Source: Opitutaceae bacterium (GTDB taxonomy: Bacteria; Verrucomicrobiota; Verrucomicrobiia; Opitutales; Opitutaceae). From it: a stretch of DNA of 64,000 bases. Location: assembly GCA_028284385.1 (NCBI GenBank), contig JANQRT010000068.1, positions 124,001 through 188,000 on the forward strand, given 5' to 3'. Numbering within the stretch: position 1 is the stretch's first letter; every line of letters begins with the position of its first letter. Below the pieces are notes generated by a model. That model was not told the origin of the DNA. It was given only the letters and a program-made list of their open reading frames with translations, and did not search any database. The position numbers and the translations under genes were made by a program. Shown piece by piece: positions 17,903 through 26,337 of this stretch.

Positions 17903-19384
17903 ATGACGGATCAGCCTAACTTCCTTATTTTCATGACGGATCAGCAGCGTGGAGACACGGCGCTGACAGATTCGATCTACAAAGCAAAAACACCGCATCT
18001 CGACGCCTTTCGTGAAAATGGACTGCAATTCTCGAGAGCCTATTGCCCTTCGCCCCATTGCTGTCCTTCACGAGCCACCTTCATGAGTGGGCTGTATCCA
18101 TCAGAGCACAACGTATGGCACAATGTGGATGTGGCGAACGCGATTACGCGCGACTTGCGCCGAGGAGTGCGCTTGTGGAGCGAAGATCTGGCCGAAGCGG
18201 GATACGCCATGCATTATTCCGGCAAGTGGCATGTCAGCGCCTACGATTCCCCGAAGGAACGAGGCTGGGGTACGAATTATATCGGTCATCCACAAGCCCA
18301 TGATCGCGCCACGGACTATTGGTCTAAGGGAATGGAGAAGGACTGGAGTGGTTACGAGTATTCTGGAGATGAAGCGGATACGCGTAGCAGGGGGCAGATT
18401 CTTAGGCCCGGCTATCCTACCTATACTCACTACGGGGAAGGAACGAAAACAAACGACGAGGCTTCTGTAGCGGATGGTATCCATGAAATGGAGATAAATG
18501 CGAAGAGCGGGTCTCCGTGGTGTTCCATGATTTCCGTTAATGGTCCGCATGATCCCTATTTCGTCCCACAGAGGTATCTTGATCGCTACGACCTGGATGA
18601 GATCGAGCTCCCTCCTAATTTCGATGACGATTTGGTGATGTGTCCTGGTCTGTATCGTCGTGTTCGCGACCGCTTCGCTCAACTGAGTAGAGAGGAGCAT
18701 CGCGAGGCCGTTCTGCACTATCTGGCCTACTGCTCCTACATGGACGATCTTTTCGGACAGGTTTTGCAGGCTTTGGATGGAACTGGTCAGCGGGACAATA
18801 CGGTCGTGATTTATCTGTCTGACCATGGCGACTACGCCGGAGAGCATGGTCTATGGACCAAAGGGCTGCCTTGCTTCCGTTCTGCCTATCATGTGCCTGC
18901 CGTGGTTCAGTGGAATTGCGGTCTAGCGAGAAAGGGGGAAGTCGAGCCGGCTTTCGTTTCTCTATCCGATTTTGCTCCGACGATTCTGGAACTAAGTGGG
19001 ATCCATGCGAATCGTGAATTTTCCGGGTGTTCCTTGGCTCCGTTTTTGCGAGGCGAGACGAAGCCTGGAGATTGGCGTGACGCCCTTTTTACCCAATCCA
19101 ATGGAAACGAGTTATACGGTATCCAAAGATCGGTGATGACGGATAAATGGAAATTCGTGTATAATGGATTCGATTACGATGAGCTATACGACTTGGAAAA
19201 CGACCCTTGGGAATTAGAGAATGTAGCATCTTTCCAAGAATATCGCCCAATACGAAAAAAGCTTAGTCGCCGCCTTTGGGAATTCGCCCGAGAACGCAAG
19301 GATGCTTGTGTGAACAAATACATTATGGTCGCCTTGGCGGAGTATGGACCGGGGGTTGCGGTAGAACAGAAGCAGGAGATTTAG
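17903..19384 (+). CDS. S1-family (formylglycine) sulfatase without signal peptide
   Basis: A 493-residue sulfatase: metal-binding start NFLIFMTDQQRGD, active-site motif CCPSRATFMSG in which Cys53 would become formylglycine (C-x-P-S-R), GKWH, NGPHDPYF and the distal metal site LSDHGDYAGEHGLW. The final part (KWKFVYNGFDYDELYDLEND) is the typical C-terminal subdomain. The protein has no N-terminal hydrophobic segment, so it should work in the cytoplasm on imported sulfated sugars, unlike the exported sulfatase at 51274. It sits between the barrel protein and the DUF5060-like enzyme in one operon, which points to a sulfated substrate for the locus. No maturation enzyme is visible in the window. 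Confidence 0.88.
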   Translation: MTDQPNFLIFMTDQQRGDTALTDSIYKAKTPHLDAFRENGLQFSRAYCPSPHCCPSRATFMSGLYPSEHNVWHNVDVANAITRDLRRGVRLWSEDLAEAGYAMHYSGKWHVSAYDSPKERGWGTNYIGHPQAHDRATDYWSKGMEKDWSGYEYSGDEADTRSRGQILRPGYPTYTHYGEGTKTNDEASVADGIHEMEINAKSGSPWCSMISVNGPHDPYFVPQRYLDRYDLDEIELPPNFDDDLVMCPGLYRRVRDRFAQLSREEHREAVLHYLAYCSYMDDLFGQVLQALDGTGQRDNTVVIYLSDHGDYAGEHGLWTKGLPCFRSAYHVPAVVQWNCGLARKGEVEPAFVSLSDFAPTILELSGIHANREFSGCSLAPFLRGETKPGDWRDALFTQSNGNELYGIQRSVMTDKWKFVYNGFDYDELYDLENDPWELENVASFQEYRPIRKKLSRRLWEFARERKDACVNKYIMVALAEYGPGVAVEQKQEI

Positions 19385-19410
19385 AGACTGTTTAGATAGA
19401 ATACTAAAAA

Positions 19411-20934
19411 ATGGATACAGATTTGCAAGCAGTTGAAGTTTGGGGAAGGATCGAGATCACGATCGAAAACGAGCGTGCCTACCAAGACCCGTACCGCGAT
19501 GTCGTTCTGGAAGGAGCCTTCGAAGGGCCTGATGGGGTCGTCTATGAATGGTGGGGATTCTACGATGGCGATTCCGATTGGCGCATCCGCTTCATGCCGA
19601 ACGAACCTGGAATGTGGAATTATCGGCTCAAGTTCAGCGACGAGGAGACGCCTATTCGAAGTGGAGCTTTTGAAGCGATCGAAGGAGATATTCCGGGCAT
19701 GATCTCCGCTCTTCCGTCGAATCCCATTTGGTTCGGATACTCTAGCGGGAAGGGAATGTTGCTACGAGCGTTTCACATCGGAGATCGTTTCTTTGCCGAC
19801 AATTTCGATGCAGCTCAGCGTATTCAAGTTTTGGACTATTTACAGAGTCAGGGCTATAATACTCTTTCGATCGCCAGTCACTACCTGAATCGGGCTTCGC
19901 CTGGCCGTGGCGATAGCTGGGAAACACCGCGGCTGTGGCCCTTGAATGCAGGCGAGTATCGGAAAATGGAGCATATCCTGGACGATTTGGAGCGGCGACG
20001 GTTGATGGTCTTCCCATTCGCCGGCTTTTTTGGTCAGAAATCGAATTATCCACGCGATCCCGAAGATCAGGAGCTCTACATTCGCTATACCTTAGCCCGC
20101 CTTGGCGCCTACTGGAATCTAATGTTCAACGTCGCTGGTCCCGAGCCGAACGGGAAATTCATCGTCTGGATGGGGAGCGAGGAGGTGGATCGCTTGGGAC
20201 GATTGATCCAAAAACTGGATATATTCAATCATCTGCTGAGCGTGCACAACGAGACAGGAGATGATGAATACAAGCATGCAAGCTGGACTAACTACGGCAT
20301 TTTGCAGGGACCGAAAACCATCGACCGCATTCGATTGTTGAAGGTGCTGCGTAAAAACCATCATTGGGCCAAGCCGCTCTTTGCTCAGGAGACGCTTTGG
20401 AGCGGAAATCCTTTGCATGCGCAAAAGAGTGCCGAGGGAGGCAGGCGTGACTATTCCAAAGATGATATCCGCAAGAACGCTCTCATGATAAACTTCACGG
20501 GGGCGGCCCTCTGCTACGCAGACAACGATGGTCTATCGTCGACTGGCTTTTCAGGCGAACTGGATTTAGAGATGCGACGCCAAGAGCTGCATGACATTAT
20601 TAAAGGCGTGTGGGACTTTTTGGAAGGCGAGGAGATTTGGAAAATGAAACCAGCCTATAACGTAGCCACGGTTTGGGGGGCGGCTGGAGAAGGTAAGGAC
20701 GAGATCCACTGGCGAGCCAGTTTGATCGAAGACGATAAGCGGATTCTTTGCTATTTCCATGATGGCGGCGAAGCGATATTGGAACTGCCAGAAGGCGGAA
20801 GCTACCAAGGAGAATGGATCGATGCTCAAGACTTTAGCTCGCGAGTCGATGCAGGCCGGGTGAGGACCGGTGACAAAGTCGTTTGTCCCGAAGGGGGCGA
20901 TGATTGGATCCTGAAGCTAGTCGCGAAGCAATAA
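19411..20934 (+). CDS. DUF5060/DUF4038-like glycoside hydrolase
   Basis: A 507-residue protein without signal peptide. Residues about 8-85 form a DUF5060-like beta-sandwich (VEVWGRIEITIENERAYQDP, WRIRFMPNEPGMWNYRLKF). A barrel follows (about 100-420: YLQSQGYNTLSIAS, MVFPFAGFFGQ, YWNLMFNVAGPEPNG, LSVHNETGDDEY, LFAQETLW). The final 90 residues resemble the beta-sandwich found behind DUF4038 barrels. Related enzymes include apiosidases and other glycosidases. The glutamates in HNETG and AQETLW are candidate catalytic acids. It starts 26 bp after the sulfatase stop and is followed 16 bp later by a phosphoesterase-like gene, so it belongs to the operon acting on imported oligosaccharides. Confidence 0.65.
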   Translation: MDTDLQAVEVWGRIEITIENERAYQDPYRDVVLEGAFEGPDGVVYEWWGFYDGDSDWRIRFMPNEPGMWNYRLKFSDEETPIRSGAFEAIEGDIPGMISALPSNPIWFGYSSGKGMLLRAFHIGDRFFADNFDAAQRIQVLDYLQSQGYNTLSIASHYLNRASPGRGDSWETPRLWPLNAGEYRKMEHILDDLERRRLMVFPFAGFFGQKSNYPRDPEDQELYIRYTLARLGAYWNLMFNVAGPEPNGKFIVWMGSEEVDRLGRLIQKLDIFNHLLSVHNETGDDEYKHASWTNYGILQGPKTIDRIRLLKVLRKNHHWAKPLFAQETLWSGNPLHAQKSAEGGRRDYSKDDIRKNALMINFTGAALCYADNDGLSSTGFSGELDLEMRRQELHDIIKGVWDFLEGEEIWKMKPAYNVATVWGAAGEGKDEIHWRASLIEDDKRILCYFHDGGEAILELPEGGSYQGEWIDAQDFSSRVDAGRVRTGDKVVCPEGGDDWILKLVAKQ

Positions 20935-20950
20935 ATGCAATCGGGTCGTA

Positions 20951-22132
20951 ATGATAGAGCAATTACATATTTGCTGGGTCGATCCCGATGCGCGAATTCT
21001 CTCCATTCGCTTTTCTTCCCAAACCGAGATAGCGGGACTCGGTGTTGGAATTTCGTTGGATGGTGGAGAGTGGGCCGGTTGCGAGGTAGAGAGACTTGAT
21101 GATATGAACGGCTTGGTTCGTTACCGTTCTCTTGCTCCTGCGGATTCGGCCCTCAATTCTCTGTGCTACCGAGTGCTGCAAGAAGAGAAAGTTTTGGCGG
21201 AAAGGCAAGTATTCCTGCCGCCTCAGAATGATGAAGCTTTTAGATGTATCTTTTTCGCAGATACGGGTTTGATCGGAAGAAGTGATGGCAATGCCGATGG
21301 GACCGAAGCCATTTACCGGGAAATTGAAAACCGCTCGCCTCGTATTTTACTTGGAGGCGGGGATTACGCCTATGCTAATAAGGACGACCGATTTGATAGC
21401 GTTCCGGACGCGGTCGACGAGTGGTTTAGACAGGCCGAAGGAATGATCAGCCGATTTCCCTTTTTCGCTCAATACGGTAATCATGAGAACGTGTTGAAGG
21501 AGTGTTACGAGGACTGGGCGCCGCGTTTCGACCATCCGCAAGGTTTCGACGAACAGAAGTGCTATAGCTTCGATTTTGGCTCCGCCCACATCGTTTCCTT
21601 TTTCACGGGGCGTCCACGGCCGCAGAAGCATCATTTGGAGTGGCTGGAGAACGACTTGGGAGATGCGAAGGAGAAGGGGGATAAGTGGCTTGTTGTGTTT
21701 ACTCATGAGCCAGTATTTGGGCACGGATTTAGTCATCCCTCTAGTTTTATGGTCTCTTCGTCCTTCGGGGCTCTGTGCGAACGGATGGGCGCGGATCTGG
21801 TTTTAGGGGCCCATGACCAAAGCTACGAGCGGACGTATCCAGTATCTGGAGTACCGCATAATGTTCGAGCGACGAGCAAGCATACTTCCTCCTACAAGCG
21901 AGGTGAAGGGGTGATATTCGCGAAGGTGAGTCCCTCCGGAAAACGATCCGAAATTGGACATACGTTCTCCAAATTCCAGTGCCCTCAACATGATTTCATG
22001 GCGTCGCGGAACGATACTCGTCACCACTTCGCGGAATTGGCAATCGAGAAAGATCGTTTGGGGTTTACCTGTCTGTATTACGAATCCGAGAGTGGGGCTT
22101 TCGGCGTCGAGGATTCGTTTACGATTCGCTGA
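20951..22132 (+). CDS. Purple-acid-phosphatase-like metallophosphoesterase with altered last metal motif
   Basis: A 393-residue protein with a fibronectin-like N-terminus (about 5-90) and a calcineurin-type domain. The metal motifs are FFADTGL, GGGDYAY, GNHEN and FTHEPVFGHG. The last one reads GAHDQSYERTYP, where purple acid phosphatases normally have GHxHxYER, so the second histidine is Gln. That may change metal binding or activity. There is no signal peptide. As the last gene of the operon (16 bp after the DUF5060-like gene), it may remove phosphate or another ester from the sugar, or it may have lost catalysis. The fold call is secure; the substrate is unknown. Confidence 0.75.
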   Translation: MIEQLHICWVDPDARILSIRFSSQTEIAGLGVGISLDGGEWAGCEVERLDDMNGLVRYRSLAPADSALNSLCYRVLQEEKVLAERQVFLPPQNDEAFRCIFFADTGLIGRSDGNADGTEAIYREIENRSPRILLGGGDYAYANKDDRFDSVPDAVDEWFRQAEGMISRFPFFAQYGNHENVLKECYEDWAPRFDHPQGFDEQKCYSFDFGSAHIVSFFTGRPRPQKHHLEWLENDLGDAKEKGDKWLVVFTHEPVFGHGFSHPSSFMVSSSFGALCERMGADLVLGAHDQSYERTYPVSGVPHNVRATSKHTSSYKRGEGVIFAKVSPSGKRSEIGHTFSKFQCPQHDFMASRNDTRHHFAELAIEKDRLGFTCLYYESESGAFGVEDSFTIR

Positions 22133-22565
22133 CACCCTCTCTTACGCTTGACTAATTGAGAATGGCGATATTTTAAAAGTAGCGTTTTATCGAACGGAAC
22201 TTTTATTACGCTCATATCCTAAATGCTAGAGGTCCCTGTCAGGATTAAAAAATTGTGCGCTACTGATTTCGAGCTGCGTCCGTTCTTATATGCATTCTTC
22301 CGCTTAGCGGGATCATTCTAAAGTAGATACGGAGGATGGGCTTAAGCCCGTTCACTATAGAGTCGGACTTCCATCCTACGCTCTCTGAGCTACGGAGGAC
22401 TCATGAAACTCTAACCTCCTTCAATGGCTTCTAGGTGTATGCCATACACGGCGAGTTCAGTACTCCCGTTCGCATAAGCTGTTTTAGAACAACCACTGTC
22501 TACAGGGTGCAAAACTGTGCCCATTTATTCGCATGTAGAGATAATATATAACGGAATTTATCAAA
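22133..22565. other. Intergenic region with a palindromic element and the hppD promoter region
   Basis: No gene is supported here. At about 22330-22380 there is a hairpin whose arms CGGAGGATGG and CCATCCTACG pair with one mismatch, enclosing the perfect palindrome GGGCTTAAGCCC (22338-22349). It resembles the other palindromic intergenic repeats of this window. The last ~120 bp before hppD are AT-rich and presumably hold its promoter. No TATACTGTATA dyad is present. Confidence 0.5.
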
Positions 22566-23696
22566 ATGAGCAACATTTCCGATACATTGGAAAATCCATC
22601 ATCTGGATACGAAGAAAAATACTCGAATCCGCTGGGAATTAAAGGAATCGACCATATCGAATTCATCGTCGACGATCGGGACGATTGGCGCGATTTCTAC
22701 GTGAATCGATTCGGCATGTATTGCCGCGCCTATGGCGATGAGTCCACTGGCCTTGTCGGACGCCGTTCCTATCTGATCGGGCAGGGACGTATCAACTTTA
22801 TCATTGCCGAACCTTATGGCGATGGACCCGAAGCCCAGGTTCTTCGCGATCATCACGAGAAGCACGGCAACGGCGTCAAGGATGTCGCCTTCCTCGTGAA
22901 GGATTGCGTTCATGCCCTCGAAGAGGCGGAAAGACGCGGAGCGACGCGCATCGGCGACATCGACCGACACGAGCACTTTATCGGCGGATCGATCAAAGCT
23001 TACGGCGATACCATCCATACCTTCATTCAACGAGAGGATCGAGCCAAGGTTGGTTTCCCCGGATACGTCCCCACCAACGAAGAGAAGAAGGATGACGATA
23101 TCAATTTCGCTATGATCGACCACGTGGTCGCGAACGTGGAAGTGATGGATGAATGGGTCGATTTCTACGAACGGGTCTTCGGCTTCGAGCCCACTCGTCA
23201 TTTCGATATCAATACAGGACGCAGCGCGCTCATGAGCAAGGTCATGGGCAGTACTGACGGCTACATTAAGATGCCCATTAACGAACCCTCGTCCGGAAAT
23301 TCACAGATCCAGGAATACCTCGACGAATACAACGGCCCCGGCGTGCAGCACATCGCCTTGCTCACGTCGGACATTGTCAAAACCGTCACCTCCATGCGAG
23401 CCAAAGGCATGGAATTCCTCGACATCGCCGATGCCTATTACGACAAAGAGTTCAATCGCCGCATGGGAACTATCGACGAGGATATCGAAGACCTGCACGC
23501 CAACAACATCCTCGCTGACCGTGACGACGAACATGGCTACCTGCTGCAGATTTTCACCAAGTGCCTCTACGATCGTCCCACGCTCTTCCACGAGGTCATC
23601 CAACGAAAGGGCGGGGCCAAAGGCTTCGGCGAAGGCAACTTCAAAGCCCTCTTCGAATCCATCGAACGCGAACAAGCGAGGCGCGGGACTCTTTAG
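22566..23696 (+). CDS. hppD: 4-hydroxyphenylpyruvate dioxygenase
   Basis: A 376-residue VOC-fold dioxygenase of normal length with two vicinal-oxygen-chelate halves. The iron ligands of the family are visible: His186 (MIDHVVANV), His262 (GPGVQHIALLT) and Glu343 (LFHEVIQRKGG). It converts 4-hydroxyphenylpyruvate, from tyrosine transamination, to homogentisate in the cytoplasm. It is the first gene of the tyrosine catabolism operon; the next gene is homogentisate dioxygenase, after a 276-bp gap that contains a palindromic repeat. The ATG start is clear because upstream frames are closed and the N-terminus has family-normal length. Confidence 0.95.
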   Translation: MSNISDTLENPSSGYEEKYSNPLGIKGIDHIEFIVDDRDDWRDFYVNRFGMYCRAYGDESTGLVGRRSYLIGQGRINFIIAEPYGDGPEAQVLRDHHEKHGNGVKDVAFLVKDCVHALEEAERRGATRIGDIDRHEHFIGGSIKAYGDTIHTFIQREDRAKVGFPGYVPTNEEKKDDDINFAMIDHVVANVEVMDEWVDFYERVFGFEPTRHFDINTGRSALMSKVMGSTDGYIKMPINEPSSGNSQIQEYLDEYNGPGVQHIALLTSDIVKTVTSMRAKGMEFLDIADAYYDKEFNRRMGTIDEDIEDLHANNILADRDDEHGYLLQIFTKCLYDRPTLFHEVIQRKGGAKGFGEGNFKALFESIEREQARRGTL

Positions 23697-23699
23697 TTT

Positions 23700-23950
23700 A
23701 TGAGAGTATCCAAAAATCCATTCCTTCAATTGAAACTCGCCCGGAGGTCGGGCTCCCTCTTCTCAAGCACTACACTAAAGGTGGAACGTGGCCTCCGGAC
23801 GCGTTCATTGCTTCAGGGTTTCAAAGCTACCAATTCGACAATCGGACGATCCAGCGGATCGTCCCTACCGTACTTGACCAAAATGGTAGGGACGACCGTG
23901 CGTACTTTACAGCCTTGGCGACGGTGTAGCTCGGTCGTCTGTCTTAACTC
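23700..23950. repeat. Palindromic intergenic repeat with TCCCTACC/GGTAGGGA core
   Basis: Between hppD and hmgA lies a repeat-like region. It begins GAGAGTATCCAAAAAT and holds TCGTCCCTACC (23859-23869) and its inverted copy GGTAGGGACGA (23885-23895). The same end sequence and core occur in the elements at 35881 and 37984. It interrupts the operon without obvious loss of a gene, and might act as a transcript-processing or attenuation site. Confidence 0.55.
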
Positions 23951-23972
23951 TTTATAAATAACCCCACCCATT

Positions 23973-25154
23973 ATGCCATTCTACAGATCCCTTGGAAGAA
24001 TCCCGCCAAAACGTCACACGCGTTTGTCGCTCGATCCGGATACGAGCTTCAAGAACGAAGGCCTCGCCTACGAACACGTGATTACGACTGAGGGATTCTG
24101 GAGAGCCTTTAGCACAATTTACCACCTCAAGCCGCCAACGCGTATTCGCGATGCCCGGCTTCATCGACGCGTTCAACTCCACCCAGCCTTCGACGATCAT
24201 CCTTTGCGTCACCATCATCTCAAGACGCGCGACATCGAGCGAAGCGGCGATCTCTACGAAGGCCGCGTCCCCATGTTTTTCAATCAGGACGTCGTCAGCT
24301 ATCGTTGCCGTCCGGAAAAAGCGTATGGAAGCTTCGAATACTACCGTAACGGAGGAGCCGATGAAGTCATCTTCGTCAATCGAGGCGGCGGCACTCTTGA
24401 AAGCTTGTACGGAAAACTCAGATACAGGGAAGGGGACTACGTTGTTATTCCGAGAACGACCACCTACCGACTCGTTCCCGACGATATCTCTGTGGAAGAC
24501 CATCTCATCCTCGAGACCTTCAGTCCTGTCAGCATTCCCAAGCGCTACAAGAACATCGATGGCCAGATGACTCTCGATGCTCCTTACTGCGAGCGCGACT
24601 TCCATAGCCCGATTGAGCTCATCGAAAACGACGAAGAGAATGACGTCGACGTCCTGGTCAAGGATCGCGACCGCCTCAGCGCCATGACCCTGGCCAGTCA
24701 TCCCTTCGACGTCATCGGCTGGGACGGTTTTCTCTATCCCTTCACTTTCAACGTCGACGACTTCGAACCGATCACCGGCACGACCCATATGCCGCCGCCG
24801 ATCCACCAGACCTTCGACTGCCGAGGCTATGTCATCTGTACTTTCGCTCCGCGCTATCTCGACCACCATCCCGATGCGATCAAAGTCCCTTACGTGCACG
24901 ACAACGTGGAAGCCGACGAAGTGCTCTTCTACGTCCGTGGAAACTTCGGTTCCCGAAAAGGCGTCGAGCCTGGTTCCTTCACCCTCCATCCGCAAGGAAT
25001 TCCGCATGGTCCGCATCCTGGCACTATCATGGCCAGCATGGATGCCGACCGAACCGAAGAGCTCGCCGTCATGTTCGATACTCAGCATCGTCTGCACATC
25101 GCCGAAGAAGCCATCTCCATGGACGATCCCGACTACCCGAAAAGCTGGTTGTAA
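23973..25154 (+). CDS. hmgA: Homogentisate 1,2-dioxygenase
   Basis: A 393-residue cupin-fold dioxygenase, somewhat shorter than the ~430-residue proteobacterial enzyme, that opens homogentisate to maleylacetoacetate. Family motifs are visible: GFLYPFTFNVDDFEPITGT, PPPIHQTFD, the iron-site region VPYVHDNVEADEVLFYVRG (His309 with Glu313 or Glu316) and GSFTLHPQGIPHGPHPG (His345/His348). It follows hppD and is 22-28 bp upstream of the thiolase gene, depending on that start. The order hppD-hmgA-...-fahA fixes the pathway as tyrosine/phenylalanine breakdown to fumarate and acetoacetate. Confidence 0.93.
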   Translation: MPFYRSLGRIPPKRHTRLSLDPDTSFKNEGLAYEHVITTEGFWRAFSTIYHLKPPTRIRDARLHRRVQLHPAFDDHPLRHHHLKTRDIERSGDLYEGRVPMFFNQDVVSYRCRPEKAYGSFEYYRNGGADEVIFVNRGGGTLESLYGKLRYREGDYVVIPRTTTYRLVPDDISVEDHLILETFSPVSIPKRYKNIDGQMTLDAPYCERDFHSPIELIENDEENDVDVLVKDRDRLSAMTLASHPFDVIGWDGFLYPFTFNVDDFEPITGTTHMPPPIHQTFDCRGYVICTFAPRYLDHHPDAIKVPYVHDNVEADEVLFYVRGNFGSRKGVEPGSFTLHPQGIPHGPHPGTIMASMDADRTEELAVMFDTQHRLHIAEEAISMDDPDYPKSWL

Positions 25155-25182
25155 TCAAGTTTGTGATACGACCTAAGTGTTC

Positions 25183-26337
25183 ATGAATCAATCCATCTAC
25201 ATCCGCGCCGCTAAACGCACTCCCATCGGCTCCTTCACGGGAGTCCTGGCCAGCGTTCCCGCTCCCGAGCTTGCGGCAGCGGCCATCCGAGCGCTCCCTG
25301 AAGCGACCGTCGGTGGCGTCATCCTCGGCAACGTCCTTTCCGCCGGTGCCGGTCAGGCTCCCGCTCGTCAGGCGGCTCTCAAGGCTGGCCTTCCGGAATC
25401 CACTCCCTGCCTGACGCTCAACAAAGTCTGCGGCAGCGGTATGGAAGCCATCCTGACCGCCGCTCGTATGATCGCCAATGGCGAAGCCGAAACTCTCATC
25501 GCCGGCGGCATGGAGAGCATGAGTCGTGCTCCGCACCTCCTTCTCGAGAGTCGCAAGGGCATCAAACTGGGAGGGGGCAAGTTGATCGACTCTGTCGTCC
25601 GCGACGGCCTCTGGGATCCCTACAACGATCTTCACATGGGTCAGTGCGCCGAAACCTGTGCTACGAGGTACGATTTTTCCCGCGAAGCCCAGGACGCTTA
25701 CGCTATCTCCAGCTATCAGCGAGCCCAAGCTACCATCGACTCGGACGCTTTTGCCGACGAGATCGCAGCCGTGACCATCCCCAGCCGCAAGGGAGACGTC
25801 CTCGTCGACACCGACGAAGGTCCTGCCCAAGCCAACTTCGAAAAAGTCCCGAACCTGCGTCCCGCCTTCCAGAAAGACGGTACCATCACCGCCGCTAATG
25901 CCTCTTCGCTCAACGACGGAGCCGCAGCCTTACTCGTATCCACCGATCCCGGACAAAATCATCTCGGTCGCCTGGTCGCCTACGCTTCCCACGCTCAAGC
26001 TCCCCTCGAATTCACCCAAGCTCCCGTCCCTGCCATTCGCAAAGCCCTTGACCGAGCGGGTTGGACCGCCGATCAAGTCGATCTCTGGGAAATTAACGAG
26101 GCCTTCGCCGTGGTACCCATGCTCGCCGAAAAAGAGCTCTCCATCGATCGTGCGAAACTCAATGTAAACGGCGGCGCCATCGCCCTTGGTCACCCCATAG
26201 GTGCCAGCGGGGCGCGCATCGTCGTTACGCTTCTCCACGCCATGCAACAACGCCAAGCCCGCCGCGGCGTGGCGGCTCTCTGCATCGGCGGCGGCGAAGG
26301 CTTGGCTATCTGCGTCGAACGCGACACTGATTCATGA
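25183..26337 (+). CDS. Acetyl-CoA acetyltransferase (thiolase)
   Basis: A thiolase of about 384 residues. The start may be the ATG at 25183 or the GTG two codons earlier at 25177. The catalytic cysteine is in NKVCGSGM, followed by NEAFAVVP, GHPIGASGARI with the catalytic histidine, and CIGGGEG with the second cysteine. It cleaves acetoacetyl-CoA to two acetyl-CoA. Here it most likely finishes the use of acetoacetate released by fumarylacetoacetase, with the acyl-CoA synthetase encoded next. Its stop overlaps the start of that gene (ATGA), showing translational coupling. Confidence 0.92.
   Translation: MNQSIYIRAAKRTPIGSFTGVLASVPAPELAAAAIRALPEATVGGVILGNVLSAGAGQAPARQAALKAGLPESTPCLTLNKVCGSGMEAILTAARMIANGEAETLIAGGMESMSRAPHLLLESRKGIKLGGGKLIDSVVRDGLWDPYNDLHMGQCAETCATRYDFSREAQDAYAISSYQRAQATIDSDAFADEIAAVTIPSRKGDVLVDTDEGPAQANFEKVPNLRPAFQKDGTITAANASSLNDGAAALLVSTDPGQNHLGRLVAYASHAQAPLEFTQAPVPAIRKALDRAGWTADQVDLWEINEAFAVVPMLAEKELSIDRAKLNVNGGAIALGHPIGASGARIVVTLLHAMQQRQARRGVAALCIGGGEGLAICVERDTDS

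Noticed and set aside
20951..22132. Phosphatase-like protein considered as a second sulfatase or alkaline phosphatase
   Set aside because: The motifs GDYAY, GNHE and THEP are those of calcineurin-type metallophosphoesterases, not of the alkaline phosphatase superfamily.
22490..22510. CTGTCTACAGG before hppD considered as another regulon dyad
   Set aside because: It lacks the TATAC/GTATA core and the spacing of the five accepted copies.
23973..25097. Long minus-strand frames opposite hmgA and other high-GC genes
   Set aside because: They are antisense shadows of clear genes and their translations have no recognisable motifs.
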